NCBI GenBank assembly: GCA_948144175.1
Contig: CANXME010001998.1
Span: 1-64,000, forward strand
DNA: 64,000 bases
Source: Closterium sp. NIES-65
Taxonomy: Eukaryota; Streptophyta; Zygnematophyceae; Desmidiales; Closteriaceae
Reading direction: 5' to 3'
A program made the translations under genes and the position numbers. This document shows positions 52,395 to 63,500 of the stretch, one piece after another (the stretch's first letter is position 1; the number at the start of each line of letters is the position of its first letter). Under the pieces are notes generated by a model. That model was not told where the DNA came from, made no database searches, and was given only the letters and a program-made list of their open reading frames with translations.

Positions 52395-53368
52395 ACCCTC
52401 GTAAGTGCCTACGCCTATTGTTAGTGGTGTCTGGCACCAGGTCGCCCGGAGAGCAGTTGCTTGCAGGGCTCGTGCTAGGAATCGGGGCACCCTAAGGCCT
52501 CAGGACACTATTCTAAAATCTTAAAAAATGCCCTGATTTGTCAAGGGAATTTTTTCAAAGCTTTCTTATATGTTCAGGGCTTCTATAGGCATTAATCCTG
52601 ACCTGTCAGGGCAAAAAAACATGTGTTCAAGGTTCAAATTTCAGCACAAACCATACCAGACCCTGCTAAGCAGAGCACAGAGACGCACGCCTAGTGCCGA
52701 GATGATCAGGGTCCTTGTTTCCGGTTTCAGATTGTTCCCTGTTCCATGTTTCCCCCATCTGATGCGTTTGGTGGGTGCGTTGCACAGGGTTTGAAGTGCA
52801 AGGGGGTCGCGAAGGCGGGAAAAGACACGGGGAAAGCAATCAGCGGGGGCAAATTCTTCGGAAAACAAATTAACGGGAAACGGGAACCCCCCTTCCCCCC
52901 CCCCCCCAAAAAAAAAAAAAAACGCGTCAGGAAAAGCCTCGACATTCATCCTGACGCTCCACGGAAGAACACCACAGCCATCCTGAATTTCCAGGGCATT
53001 TCATATAATGTCATCCTACGAGCTCAAGGTAAAAAGTTACACTATTCTGATATCACAAGGAAAATACAAAAATGCATCCTGAATTTAGGGTAATCAGGAT
53101 GTTTTGCCTTGATATCGTGGGGCCTGGTTGCTTGTAGCTGGGATATGCACGGAAACATCGGTGGCTGACCGTGGGCACCTGTAAACGCCAGAACGGAGTA
53201 GGAGCAGGAGTGCTAAAACGGAGGGCGAAGGTTTCTGGTCGCTCGCCGTCTGCGAGAAAATACAGCTGGAGGAGAGGAGAGATGAGGAGAGGTGAAGAGA
53301 GGCGTATGGAGGAGAGGAGAGAGAAGGAGAGGTGAGAAGAGGCGGCTGGAGGGAAGAGGAGAGGAGGG

Positions 53369-53570
53369 TGTCAAATATGTTCGTATATATTTTGTATAAT
53401 TGCCTACAGTAGTGTAGTGTAGATTGCATTCATATTTGTTGGTGGTGCACCCTCTCTCTCACCTATATGTTCACAACATTCTATAGTGAACAACCCCTCT
53501 TTGGCCAAACCCTCTCCTGTAACTCTCGATATGCTCCTTCTCCTAAACTCCTACTTTGCTCCTAAACTTA
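53369..53570 (+). repeat. Decayed TR-1-family LTR
   Basis: Begins TGTCAAATATGTTCG and shares the GTTGGTGGTGCACC and CTATAGTGAA segments with the TR-1 LTR. The far end has diverged. Confidence 0.6.
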
Positions 53571-53711
53571 ATAGGGGGGCGGCTGCCTGGTCATACCCGC
53601 ACCCCCACACCCCTTCCCCCTTCGTACCACTGCAGCAGGGGCGGCAAGGGAAGAGAGGAGGAGGCGGTAGGTGCTGTAGGCATGTTCCCGCCACCCCCTC
53701 ACCCTCCCCCC

Positions 53712-54868
53712 TGCGGAGATAACTAATACAACGGGAGCTAGACTATGGGCTAGGCACGGGTGCTCGTGTGATCTCTGCGTTCGTTGGCCCTTAGTCAGTT
53801 TCCTAGTGCATACATTGCTTGCTAGTTCACGAGGCAATTTTGGCAAGAGTTTCACTAGAGAAAGTTGACAACAATGGTACAATGAAGTTGGCATGGCAAG
53901 ACTACATCAGAGCTAGCATTCAGGTCGGTCGACTGCCAGCGCAGCATGGTCGACCGGGTTCCAGCACGACTTGGTCGACCGCGCTCCAGCAGTGCAAAGT
54001 CGACGGCGTGCCAACGTTGCAGTTTGACGGCGTGCTAGCATTGCTCCCGCAGAACAGCAGCGCACTCGCTTCGCAGGTGCTCGCAGATGATTGGCGGGCT
54101 GAGCCTCGTCACCTGCACAACGCACACACCAAGTCATCCTTGTGCTGACGACTCCACCTGATCCACCATGTTGACCTCGGGATACCACCACCAAGGTCGG
54201 ACTCGCCAACTTCGCCTGGGCGACCGTCGCACTCCTCCGTAGAACCTCGTCACCCTGGTAACCTGGTCGACCGGGCAACCACATCGACCAGCTGCTTCCG
54301 TATGTGCCCATCAACCTCCCAAGTCGACGACCACCTGAAGTCGACCTCACTAGGTCGACCACGCCTCTGGACGACCAGCTCCTGGTCGACGTCACTCCTG
54401 GTCGACCAGCTCCACGTCGACCAGCACTCCTAGTCGACCAGCTCCATGTCGGCCATCGCAGTTGTCAGCCGACCAGCCAAGTCGACTACCCGAAGTCGGC
54501 GTCACCAAGTTGACGCCCTGCTACTCGACGCCCTGAGTCGAGGTCGACGTCGGCCCTTCCTCCGTCGACCACCAGGTCAGGTCGACCACCAGGTCGACAT
54601 CGCGCCTGGGCAACCAACCACCAGGTCGACCAGCGGGTCGTTCAGCCGACCACCCGAAGTTGGCGTCACCAAGTCGACGCCCCTCGCAGGTCGACTTCCC
54701 AGGTCGACCTCCCTTAAGTCGGCGCCACTATGAAGTCGGCGCCGATGCAGTGGCCCCCGTGCAGGTCGACCTCCTCGTCAACCAGCTCGCCCACTATTGC
54801 AGATCGGCTACTCCCCTCACGCCTGACCACGAAGTCGGCTCCGCCCAAGTGCGGACAGGGCCAACACA
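53712..54868 (-). repeat. CopD 3' LTR
   Basis: In element sense starts TGTGTTGGCC and ends GTTATCTCCGCA. Its central part (53930-54780) contains about twenty GTCGAC sites, many as AGGTCGACC. The solo LTR at 47095-48181 matches both ends but has a different repeat in the middle. The exact start base is uncertain. Confidence 0.72.
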
Positions 54869-55009
54869 CAACTCTTGTTGACAATCCCCTGCCGCACTAA
54901 CGCTTGGGCCCCCAATCCATACGACAGTACTCCTCGGTGAATAGCTCGTCGACGTGCACCCAACATACAGCACGTCCTCCACCGCACCAGCCATGCAAGA
55001 CGGCATGGC

Positions 55010-55680
55010 ACCTACTGCTGCACTTTGTCACCTTCGTCGCCCATGTCGGCCAAGCGCACCTGGCCGATGGCGACGGAGCACCGGTTGAAGGCCGGATAGT
55101 GCAGCGCCTTCGTCATAAAGTCGGTCGGCTGCTTGGTGGCCAGGATGTACCTCAGGCGAAAACTTCCCGCGCCTCACTATGTGCTGTAGCCAGGCTTGTC
55201 TCCTGCTCCATGTGCTTGAGGTTGCCCTGTCAACCCCATGCCCTCGGCGACTGTGATGGCCGACTTGTTGTCCACCCGGAGGACGCTCGGCTTCCCGGCA
55301 TGCAGTTGCCGGAACTCTGCGAGAAGGAAGCGAAGTCGGCGTCCCTCCTTGCCGGCTTCGGTGGCCGCCACGTACTCCGACTCGGTCGACGACAACGTCG
55401 CACATTTGATGCGCTGGCTCGACCCGGAGACTACGGCCCCTCCGTAGACGAACACGTAGCCGCCCGTGCTCTCCCTGCTCTGCCTGTCACCGGCGTCGTT
55501 GGCGTCCACGTAGCCGACTAGCTCCAGCGACTCAGGTCCACCGCCGAACTCCAGGGTGGTGTCACGCGTGTTGGCGAGGTAGGCGAGGCAGCGGTCGACC
55601 TCGCGCCAGTGCTGGTCACTCCTCACCGTGAGGCCACTCCCCAGCTTGCTGCTAGGCAAAGGGGACTGTCCGGCCTCGTC
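55010..55680 (-). pseudogene. pol: CopD RNase H
   Basis: Minus strand: REVDRCLAYLANTRDTTLEF, YVDANDAGDRQSRESTGGYV, CATLSSTESEYVAATEAGKEG, VLRVDNKSAITVAEGMG, then a frame change near 55200 before the C-terminal end (about 55010). Confidence 0.85.
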
Positions 55681-55784
55681 GTCGTTGCCGCGAACTGCAG
55701 CAAGCCGACCTTTTACCGGTACTCCTCTTCTTGTCGATCCTGTGCCTCCTTGTCGTCGAAGGTGAGCTCGGCGTAGGCGTCGAC

Positions 55785-57341
55785 TCAGACCGGCATCTTC
55801 GGAGTGCGCCTGGTCTGCTCCCCGTCGATGAAGCGCCTACGCAGCTTGTTGGCGTAGCCCTGCTGGTGCAGCCACAGCTTCCTCGCCGACCTGTCGCGGA
55901 CGATCTCCAGCCCGAGGAACTTCCGCACTGGCGAGATCTCCCGCAGCTCGAAGGCAAACGCCAGCAGCTCCTTCAGCTCCTTCAGCATCCCAGTGCTGCT
56001 GCTGGCGGCGAGCAGGTCGTTGATGTAGACCAACACCCAGCAGGCCACTCCGTCGTCGCCGACCTTGAAGTACAGAGCCTCGTCAACCTGACTCTTCTTC
56101 CACCCGGCGCCAACGACCAGCACATCGTTGAGCGCCAAGTACCACAGCAGCGGCGACTGCTTCAGCCCGTACAGGCTCTTCAGCAGCTTGCACACCCGGC
56201 CGATTCCGTCATTGAAGTAGTCCGGCTGGGACATGTAGAGCACCCGGTCGAGCTTGCTCTGCAGGAAGGCGTTCTTCATGTCGAGCTGCACCAAGTTGAG
56301 GTTGAGGACGGCGACGATGCTGAGGAAGATCCTCAGCGTGACGTAGCTGCCCACCGGCGCGAATGTCTCATCGTAGTTGGCGCCATATACCTGAGTGAAA
56401 CTTTTCACGACCAGCCTTGCCTTCTCGCGTTCGACGGTGTCGTCGACGTGGTACTTCGTTGTCAACACCCACTGGTTCTTCTTAATGTTCACTCCCGGCG
56501 GGCGCTCGACCAGCTTCCAAGTGCCCATGTTGATGAGGCTGCGGATCTCTTCCTTCATGGCGGCTTTCACCGCCGGGCCCTTCCAGCTCCATAACGCCTC
56601 CACTGTCATCGTCAAGATGTCCCAATGGTGCTCGGGGTGGGCATGCATGTCGGGGTCGAGCTCCGGAAACTCCTCATCCTCCTCTGCGTCGTCATACGCC
56701 AGGTCGTCATCATCCACGTTGTACACCGTTGTGAAGGCAGCAGGGACAAAGAAGTCGGGCGGCCTCCGAAGTCGGCCTGACTTCCGGGGTTCAGGATGAA
56801 CTTCCACCACGTCGCTGTCGGTGGACTTCTCCCCTTCGTCACTGGCTTTGCTGCCCTCGTCGTCCTGCTGCCCCTCGGTTGACTTTCTGGTCGACCTCTC
56901 CCTTGTAGTCAGCTCCTCTGCCGTCTGCCTGGTTGTCGATTGCTCCGTGGTCGGCATCACCGCTGCTTGCTCCCCTAGCGGCTGCTGCTCAGCTGATGCT
57001 CTCTTTGCTGGCTTCACCAAAGTCGGTTGCACCTCCTCAACCTCGTCCTTCCTTATCGACTTCATTCCCACGTGGACTTGCCGCTCAACACATCGGCCAC
57101 CGGCGATGCCCTTGGCTGGCGCCGAAGGCGACGTCCCACTACTACCCTCATTGCCGGAGGCCGACATAGGAGGCATCACGTGCAGGTCGGCCACGAGGGG
57201 AGGGGCACGGGTCGTAGGGGGAGGGGAAGGAGGACGGACGACCTCGACGTCCTCACCAGCAAGCTCACCGACCTTGGCGAGAAGAGGCAGCGTCGCAGTC
57301 GAGAAGTCGGACGGCGGGGTGGTCGGCGTTTGTTCTGACAC
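55785..57341 (-). CDS. pol: CopD linker and reverse transcriptase, one open frame of 518 codons
   Basis: The N-terminal half is a low-complexity acidic linker rich in Ser, Thr, Glu and Pro. The RT_2 domain begins about residue 265 (ALWSWKGPAVKAAMKEEIRS) and includes EKARLVVKSFTQ, YDETFAPVGSYVTLRIFLS, LVQLDMKNAFLQSKLDRVLY and YGLKQSPLLWY. The catalytic motif reads YIND instead of YVDD: the codon at 56019-56021 gives Asn for the first Asp, so the enzyme should be inactive despite the open frame. The start is the first codon of the open frame and probably not a true initiation site, since Pol is made as part of a polyprotein. Confidence 0.85.
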   Translation of the reverse strand: MSEQTPTTPPSDFSTATLPLLAKVGELAGEDVEVVRPPSPPPTTRAPPLVADLHVMPPMSASGNEGSSGTSPSAPAKGIAGGRCVERQVHVGMKSIRKDEVEEVQPTLVKPAKRASAEQQPLGEQAAVMPTTEQSTTRQTAEELTTRERSTRKSTEGQQDDEGSKASDEGEKSTDSDVVEVHPEPRKSGRLRRPPDFFVPAAFTTVYNVDDDDLAYDDAEEDEEFPELDPDMHAHPEHHWDILTMTVEALWSWKGPAVKAAMKEEIRSLINMGTWKLVERPPGVNIKKNQWVLTTKYHVDDTVEREKARLVVKSFTQVYGANYDETFAPVGSYVTLRIFLSIVAVLNLNLVQLDMKNAFLQSKLDRVLYMSQPDYFNDGIGRVCKLLKSLYGLKQSPLLWYLALNDVLVVGAGWKKSQVDEALYFKVGDDGVACWVLVYINDLLAASSSTGMLKELKELLAFAFELREISPVRKFLGLEIVRDRSARKLWLHQQGYANKLRRRFIDGEQTRRTPKMPV

Positions 57342-57483
57342 TGGCCCGTGCTCCGACTTCTACACCTCCAGCGACATATCCTCGTAGAGCACCACGTCCG
57401 AAGTGGTGACCACCCGGTTGTTGGCGATGTCGAGGAGCTCCCAGCCCTTGCTCGCCGTCGATACGCCAAGGTGAAGGCCCCAC

Positions 57484-57925
57484 CTAGGCCTTCGGCTTCA
57501 GCTTCCCATCACGCTGCTGCTCGGGGACAAGGAACTGCGCCATGCAGCCCCACACCCGCGCCATAGACAAGTCGGGCTTCTGTCCATTGAACAACTTGTA
57601 CGGAGTCGTCCCCGGTGGTAGCGTCGACCTCTCAAGGCAGTTGCGGACCCACACGGCCTGCCGCATAGCGAGGTGCCACCAGTGGTGCTGCACGCCCATG
57701 TGTAGCAGCATCGTCCGCACCGACTCCACCACCGTCCTCATCTCTCGCTCCGCCATGCCGTTCTGCTGTGGGGTGTACGGGTGGGTAAGGTCGTGGACGA
57801 TCCCCTTGCCGTCCACCAAGTCGGTGAACTTCTTCCCGAGGAACTCCCCTCCCCGGTCTGAGCGCAGCATCAGCACCGACTTCTTCACCTGCCTCTCCAC
57901 CAACACCAGCCACTTGGAACTCCAG
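57484..57925 (-). pseudogene. pol: CopD integrase core fragment
   Basis: Minus strand: VLMLRSDRGGEFLGKKF (second Asp), TPQQNGMAEREMRTVVE (Glu), WVRNCLERSTLPPGTTPYKL, ARVWGCMAQFLVP. The first catalytic Asp lay further 5' and has been separated by the Gyp-1 insertion at 57926. Confidence 0.88.
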
Positions 57926-58323
57926 TGTGAGAGTACGACGGCTTATGCGAGCTATGCTTGCTTGCCTCTACTTTATCATGCTATTTCTAGCATAGGATAA
58001 TCATATGCATGCATGAATTGCTTGATTTCCTAGGCTAGGTGCTTTCCTATATTTTATTATAGTTAGAGCACCGAGCTAGGTTGCGTGCACCGAATTCAGG
58101 CTTTTCGGTTGCCACCGAATTGCCTTCTACCAAATTCGGTAAGGATCTGTTCGGGACGCTTCGCGACCCGCGGAACCTTCACGTAACACTTGGTTACGGG
58201 GCCTTGTGTCGAGCCTATATATAGCCTCGTGTTGTACCCAGGTGGACATTCGATTCAATTCAATTCAATTCAATTCGACTCAATTCTCATTCTCTTTTCT
58301 GAACTCGATCCTAGATCCTCACA
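57926..58323 (+). repeat. Gyp-1 5' LTR (about 398 bp)
   Basis: Starts TGTGAGAG and ends TCCTCACA; matches 63712-64000. Contains a TATATATA box at 58216-58223 and a CAATT pentamer run at about 58256-58275. Confidence 0.92.
58216..58223 (+). promoter_or_regulatory. TATA box in Gyp-1 5' LTR
   Basis: TATATATA about 108 bases before the LTR end, a suitable position for the LTR promoter. Confidence 0.55.
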
Positions 58324-58324
58324 C

Positions 58325-58338
58325 TTGGTAATTAGAGC
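58325..58338 (+). promoter_or_regulatory. Gyp-1 primer-binding site
   Basis: TTGGTAATTAGAGC directly behind the LTR; a diverged Met-tRNA-type site. Confidence 0.6.
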
Positions 58339-58753
58339 GGGTTTACACGCGAGGTCCTCAACCGCTTAGTTCCGGCCTTTAAAAACCGTGGGGGCAACGA
58401 CGAAAGCGCTGATACGGGTATGTTAAACCAGTTCCGCGCAATTTTTCTAAGTCCTCCTCGATTCGGTTTTCGAACACCCCTCAGATTTACTGGTGGAAAG
58501 GTTGGAGTTTCGACCGCACGATCGAGTTTCATCTCAACGGCCCAGAGAATTTCGCCCAAAAAAGTTGGAATTTGGAGCGTCGGATCGATTTTCTCCTCAA
58601 CGGCCAAGATCGGACGCGAATTTCGCCTAAGGGAGATTTCCGCAACCTACAGAATTCGCGCTCGTCGATTCTACAGTCAATTTGACTTGTAGTAAGTTGA
58701 CCAGCACCTAGAATTCGATTATTTTTGTCGCGCATCTTCCTGTAAATCACCAA

Positions 58754-59694
58754 ATGGAGGGCCAAGGCGACAACTACGCGACTACGAGCGACATCGCGAG
58801 CCTCCGCACCGACATGGAGCAGACGCAGGCGACGCTTTGTCGACTCGAGGCTTTTCTTACAAGCCAACCAGGGTTCGCCACCGCAGCAGCAGCGACCACA
58901 GCGACTGCAGCACCGACAACTCCAACAGCAGTGGCGACACCGACATTTCACGGACCAAAGGCACCACTGTCGCCGAACCTCGAAGCAGCACGACCGAGGC
59001 TCCCGGAGGCGTTCGATCCAAGCGTTAAGGGATCCGACGTCCGGCGATTCGTGGCCACCCTCGAAATTTACTTCGAGGCCATTGGCTGTGACCCCGCAAC
59101 ACGACGCAGCAAGGATTCAGGCTCGCAGCGACACTGTTACGTGGACCGGCTCTCGAATGGATTTACTACACCGACGTAGCCCGCGGGGAGAAAACGTGGC
59201 AGCAGTTTCGGGCAGATTTAATCGAGCGTTTTGAACCAATTAATACAACCTACATGGCGCGGCAGCAGATACACCGACACAAGCAATACAATAGTGTAAC
59301 ACAGTACACACAGCAGATGGAGTTACTGTTCAACCGCATCACCGACCTGACCGGAGGCGAAAAAATCCAGGCGTACACCGAAGGATTAAAAATGGAGATT
59401 CGGCAGCAGGTGATTGCGGCGAATTACAACAGCTACAGAGACATCGTGCGTGCTGCCGAGCGATACGACGCGCTGACTCGAAGTCAACCCGAAACACGAC
59501 GCTTCACGCCGAACCGTACATCGGCACCCCCCACGTTCACCGAACCGATGGATATCGACAAATACGACGCGAAGCAGCAGCCGACAAAATGCGAATTTTG
59601 CGGCGCAGCAGGACATCAGTTTTTGTCGTGCTACAAAATGAAGAAAGCACGTGCGGCACTCCGGGACGGAAACAGTGGAGCACCCCCGAAGTAA
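58754..59694 (+). pseudogene. gag: Gyp-1 gag
   Basis: ATG at 58754 (MEGQGDNYATTSDIASLRTD) opens a Gag with a coiled-coil-like start. A frame change near 59110-59160 leads into the retrotransposon Gag core (TWQQFRADLIERFEP, YTQQMELLFNRI, IQAYTEGLKMEIRQQV). A C-X2-C-X4-H-X4-C knuckle (CEFCGAAGH, then C five residues later) lies at 59591-59632. Ends TAA at 59692-59694. Confidence 0.85.
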
Positions 59695-59790
59695 AAAAAC
59701 GGGAATCGCCAGTAGCCACGGATCGACTTGGCGATCGCGTAAAGATCCGAAAAGCAGGAAAAAGCGACGACGTGGCGACTTCGGAGCAGG

Positions 59791-60792
59791 GTGAAAAAAG
59801 GAGAAAATGATGGCGCGAATTTAAAACGTCACGACCGGCCGGCATCAGGGGAAATCGTCGAGGCAAATGGAGGCTCCGCGAACAAAGAGTCTGCACCGAC
59901 CGGGAAACTCCAGCCGAACACCCACGAAAGTAAGAATTCGTTAAAAGTATCTTATAAAGATGCTCTAACGAAGAATATTGCTTCTCGTGGTTTACAAGCC
60001 TTCAAAAAAATTAGGGGAGGTCTAGTAGCCAAGAAAAAGCCTTTAGAAATTATTCAGGTACCTGAGAAGTTGGGCAAAATACTACGGAGCGTAGAGAAGG
60101 GTCGTGCGTTCCGTAAAATTAATATTATCTCCCCGCAGCACAGTGTTAAGGCTCCCCGTCGCCCACAGGTGAAGCCTACACAGCTCTCAAGGCTTAGAGG
60201 AGACATCCAGGCTCAGGAAAAATTATACAAGCCTCGGAAAAATCGTCCTACCCCCCAGGTGAAGTTGGAAAGCGCTGAGTCAGGTATAGGAAAAAGGGAA
60301 GGTATTAAGTTTGATGTACCCTATGATCCTATTAACAAGACCCTCTTTGGCTACCCAGCACAGCAGAAACCACTACTCCTCGAGGTGTTATGCAATGGGC
60401 GACGCCTCCAGGCACTGGTGGACAGCGGTGTGTCTCACTCGGTGTGTGACTGCGGAGCATTGGAGAAAATTGGAGAGAAGGCGGAAGAGACCCAGTTTTC
60501 AGCAACCATGGTGGACGGTACGAAGCTTCCTATCCACTGCGAAGCATCATTGCAACTTCATATAGGTGCGTTGAGGTGGAAGCCGAAGCTACCAGTCACC
60601 AACATCAAAGGATTAGAATTTATCTTGGGGCAAGATTTCCTTGAAGCGATTCAACCCCGAGATCGATTGGGTCAACAGCAAGGTGTGCATCTACAACAAC
60701 GGGAAACGAGTGAAGCTGCGAAGCTGGACGGATACAGGGGACGTACCTCAAACGACACTGGCACGGTTCGAACAGACGGTGAACAAGAGTAA
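59791..60792 (+). pseudogene. pol: Gyp-1 protease region
   Basis: A basic linker precedes a retropepsin-like domain: LQALVDSGVSHSVCD (the Asp-Ser-Gly) near 60420 and [12 protein letters not shown] near 60620. The frame should change just after this point, because the next conserved segment ([10 protein letters not shown]) is in another frame; the rest of this ORF to 60792 is out of frame. Confidence 0.82.
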
Positions 60793-61840
60793 CACGGGTT
60801 ACCTAGCACTGGTTATGGCAGCAGCAGAGGAGGAGAAGCCGAGTTCCGAGCTACCTGCAGCAGTGAAAGAGGTCTTGGAGCAGTACAAGGATATAATGCC
60901 CGACGACCTACTTGCAGACGTACCTCCAGCACGCACCCACGAGCACGAGATCGTGGAGGAACCAGGTGCGAAACCCGTCTCACGTGCAGCATACCGACTG
61001 AGTCCGACTAAACTGACAGACATGAAAAAACAGATAGAGTATCTACTGGACAGACAACTGATCAGCCCATCCACCTCTCCCTACGGCGCACCAGTTCTCT
61101 TCACTCCAAAACCAGACGGCAGTTTACGGATGTGCATCGACTACCACACACTGAACAAACAGACAGTCAAAAACAAATATCGCATACCGCGCATAGACGA
61201 CCTACTCGATCAACTGCGTGGAGCAACAGTATTTTCGAAACTGGACCTACGATCGGGCTATTGGCAGATCAAGATGGCAGACAACTCCGTCCACAAGACA
61301 GCGTTCCGTACAAGATACGGCTCCTACGAATACTTGGTGATGCCGTTCGGACTCTGCAACGCACCAGCAACGTTTCAGGCTGGAGATGAATCACATCTTA
61401 TGACCCCTACTGGACGAATGTGTGGTAGTGTACCTGGACGACATTCTCATCTACTCCAAGAACATGAAGGAGCACGTGGAGCATCTGCGGCAGGTGTTCG
61501 AGATCATGCGGAAAAACAAGTTCTACGTGAAGCTGTCAAAGAGCGACTTCGCCCTGAAGAAGGTGCAGTTTCTCGGGCACATGGTGAGTGCCGAGGGCGT
61601 ACACGTGGACCCACGGAAGATCGAAGCCGTCAAGAAGTGGAAAGTACCAAAGAACGTGAAGGATTTAGAGCAGTTCCTAGGCTTCGCCAACTACTACAAC
61701 AGGTTCGTGCCGTAGTACGCTAAGATAGCAGCGCCACTAACCGACCTACTGAAAAAGGATACGCCCTACAAATGGGATACCCTTCATCAGCAAGCCATGG
61801 AGCAGCTATAGACAGCACTGACTGCAGCGCCAGTACTCAT
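60641..61840 (+). pseudogene. pol: Gyp-1 reverse transcriptase
   Basis: RVT_1 landmarks: [56 protein letters not shown]. After a frame change near 61385: [13 protein letters not shown] (catalytic YLDD), [11 protein letters not shown] and [20 protein letters not shown] stops lie at 61713-61715 and 61809-61811. Confidence 0.9.
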
Positions 61841-61841
61841 C

Positions 61842-62200
61842 TTGCCGGATCCAGACAAGGACTACGTGGTGGAAGCAGACGCTAACGACCAAGAAGTCGG
61901 AGCAGTACTGATGCAGGATCACGGACACGGTTTGCAGCCCATCGCCTACCTCAGTAAGAAGCTACACGGAGCAGAACTAAACTACCCCATTCACGACAAG
62001 GAAGCCTTAGCGATAGTCATAGCCTTCAAGGCGTGGAGGTGTTACCTAGAGGGAGCCAAGACTACAGTCTATACTGACCACTGCAGTCTCAAATACCTGA
62101 AGTCACAGGGGACACTCTCACGACGATAGGTGCGGTGGGTGGACTTCCTGGAAACTCACTTCCACTACGACATCGTCTACAAGCCCGGGCTACACAACAA
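61842..62200 (+). pseudogene. pol: Gyp-1 RNase H
   Basis: VVEADANDQEVGAVLMQ, PIAYLSKKLHGAELNYPIHDKE, TVYTDHCSLKYL, then a TAG at 62127-62129 in LSRR*VRW, followed by VDFLETHFHYDIVYKPG and NKADALSR. The TAG stands where gypsy elements usually have Gln. Confidence 0.88.
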
Positions 62201-63500
62201 GGCAGACGCGTTGAGCCGCCCCGGACATGTAGCAGGCATCCAGCTCGACAGGATGAACCCTCTGCTCAAGGGTCTATTCCAACATGGGTACTCAGTGGAC
62301 GCAGAGATTGCTATAGCACAGACCAAGCAGCTATTACAGTGGGAGAAAGACTTAGCTGTAAGGAAGGGTTCAGGAAAGATTTGGGTACCGAATTACGCCC
62401 CGCTACGGCAGATCCTATTGGAGGAGTTTCACGACGTACCTTACGCGGGACATTTCGGGAGCAACAAGACGTTAGCAGGGATAGCGAAGTATTACTACTG
62501 GCCCGGGATGGCAGCAGACGTGCAGCAGTTCGTCACCTCTTGCGACACGTGCCAGCGGATGAAGAGCAGCAAGCAGAAAAAAGCAGGGTTACTTCAGCCT
62601 CTACCCGTACCGGAGTAGCCATGGCAGGTCGTTAGCCTCGACTTCATCATAGGGCTTCCTTCGACCTCACGGGGACATGATTCCATCCTCGTGGTGATCG
62701 ATAAGTTCTCCAAAATGGGTCACTTCATACCGAACAACGCCACAGCTACAGCTGAAGCAACTGCTCTACTCTTCTTCGACCGCATCATCACCATCCACGG
62801 CATCCCCGCTACACTCATCTCAGACAGAGACCCCAAATTCACGAGTAAGTTCTGGAAGGAGCTCATGGGACTATTGGGGACAAAGCTTGCAATGTCTTCA
62901 GCATACCACCCCTAGACTGACGGACAGACAGAGCGACTCAATCAAGTGGTTGAACAGTTACTGCGCACAGCTTGCAAGGACGACGTCAGCCACTGGGACA
63001 CACAGTTACCAACCCTAGAGTTCGCTTACAACAACGCATCACATGCGGCCACAGGGAAAACTCCTTTCTTCCTGTGTTACGGACGGGAACCACTCACACC
63101 ACAGCAGCCAACTACATCGGCACACGTCCAAGCCGCACATGACTTCGTCACCACCATGCAGCAGCTATGGGAGAAGACTCAGCGACGTCTCACCACGATG
63201 CAGAACTCCCAGAAGCAGTATGCCGATCGTCAGCAACGTGATCACTCAGTAGCAGTCGGAGATCAGGTGCTTCTTGACACGCGCAACTTGAACCTGTCTC
63301 ACCTTCCATCCAAACTCCGGCCTCGCTTTTGTGGTCCTTTTCTCGTTGAGGCACAGGTGACACCAGCTACATTCCGCTTGCGCTTACAAGATACATGGAA
63401 GCTTCACAACGCTTTCCATGTCCAGCTACTGAAGCCCTACAAGGACCCCAACCAACAGTTCCAGGGACGGCAACTACGGCCACCACCACCTGTTCTCATA
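62201..63500 (+). pseudogene. pol: Gyp-1 integrase
   Basis: An HHCC zinc region (HDVPYAGHFG...SCDTCQRMK) near 62430-62570, a TAG at 62616-62618, then the core with Asp in VVSLDFIIG, Asp in ISDRDPKFTS and Glu in DGQTERLNQ. A TAG at 62913-62915 replaces the near-invariant Gln of YHPQTDGQ. The catalytic triad remains; a GPY-type C-terminal region (KLRPRFCGPFLVEAQ) follows. Confidence 0.9.

Larger units (their letters stand above)
52020..53711. other. Region of degraded repeats between CopC and CopD
   Basis: No gene. It contains a decayed TR-1-like LTR on the minus strand at about 52196-52394 with a tract resembling the TR-1 polypurine site just right of it, a second decayed TR-1-like LTR on the plus strand at about 53369-53570 preceded by about 120 bases of GA-rich sequence, a C14-A15 homopolymer junction at about 52893-52921, and a CATCCTGA...TCAGGATG hairpin at about 53074-53101. 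Confidence 0.55.
53712..57925 (-). mobile_element. CopD, Copia element on minus strand, interrupted by Gyp-1
   Basis: From right to left: integrase core (cut at 57925 by the Gyp-1 LTR), linker, RT, RNase H, then a 1.16-kb 3' LTR. Gag, protease and the 5' LTR must lie beyond Gyp-1, right of the window. The pol residues differ clearly from CopA, B and C, so it is a separate lineage. Confidence 0.88.

Noticed and set aside
52641..53093. ORFs across the C14-A15 run
   Set aside because: Short, low complexity at the homopolymer and without a recognisable domain.
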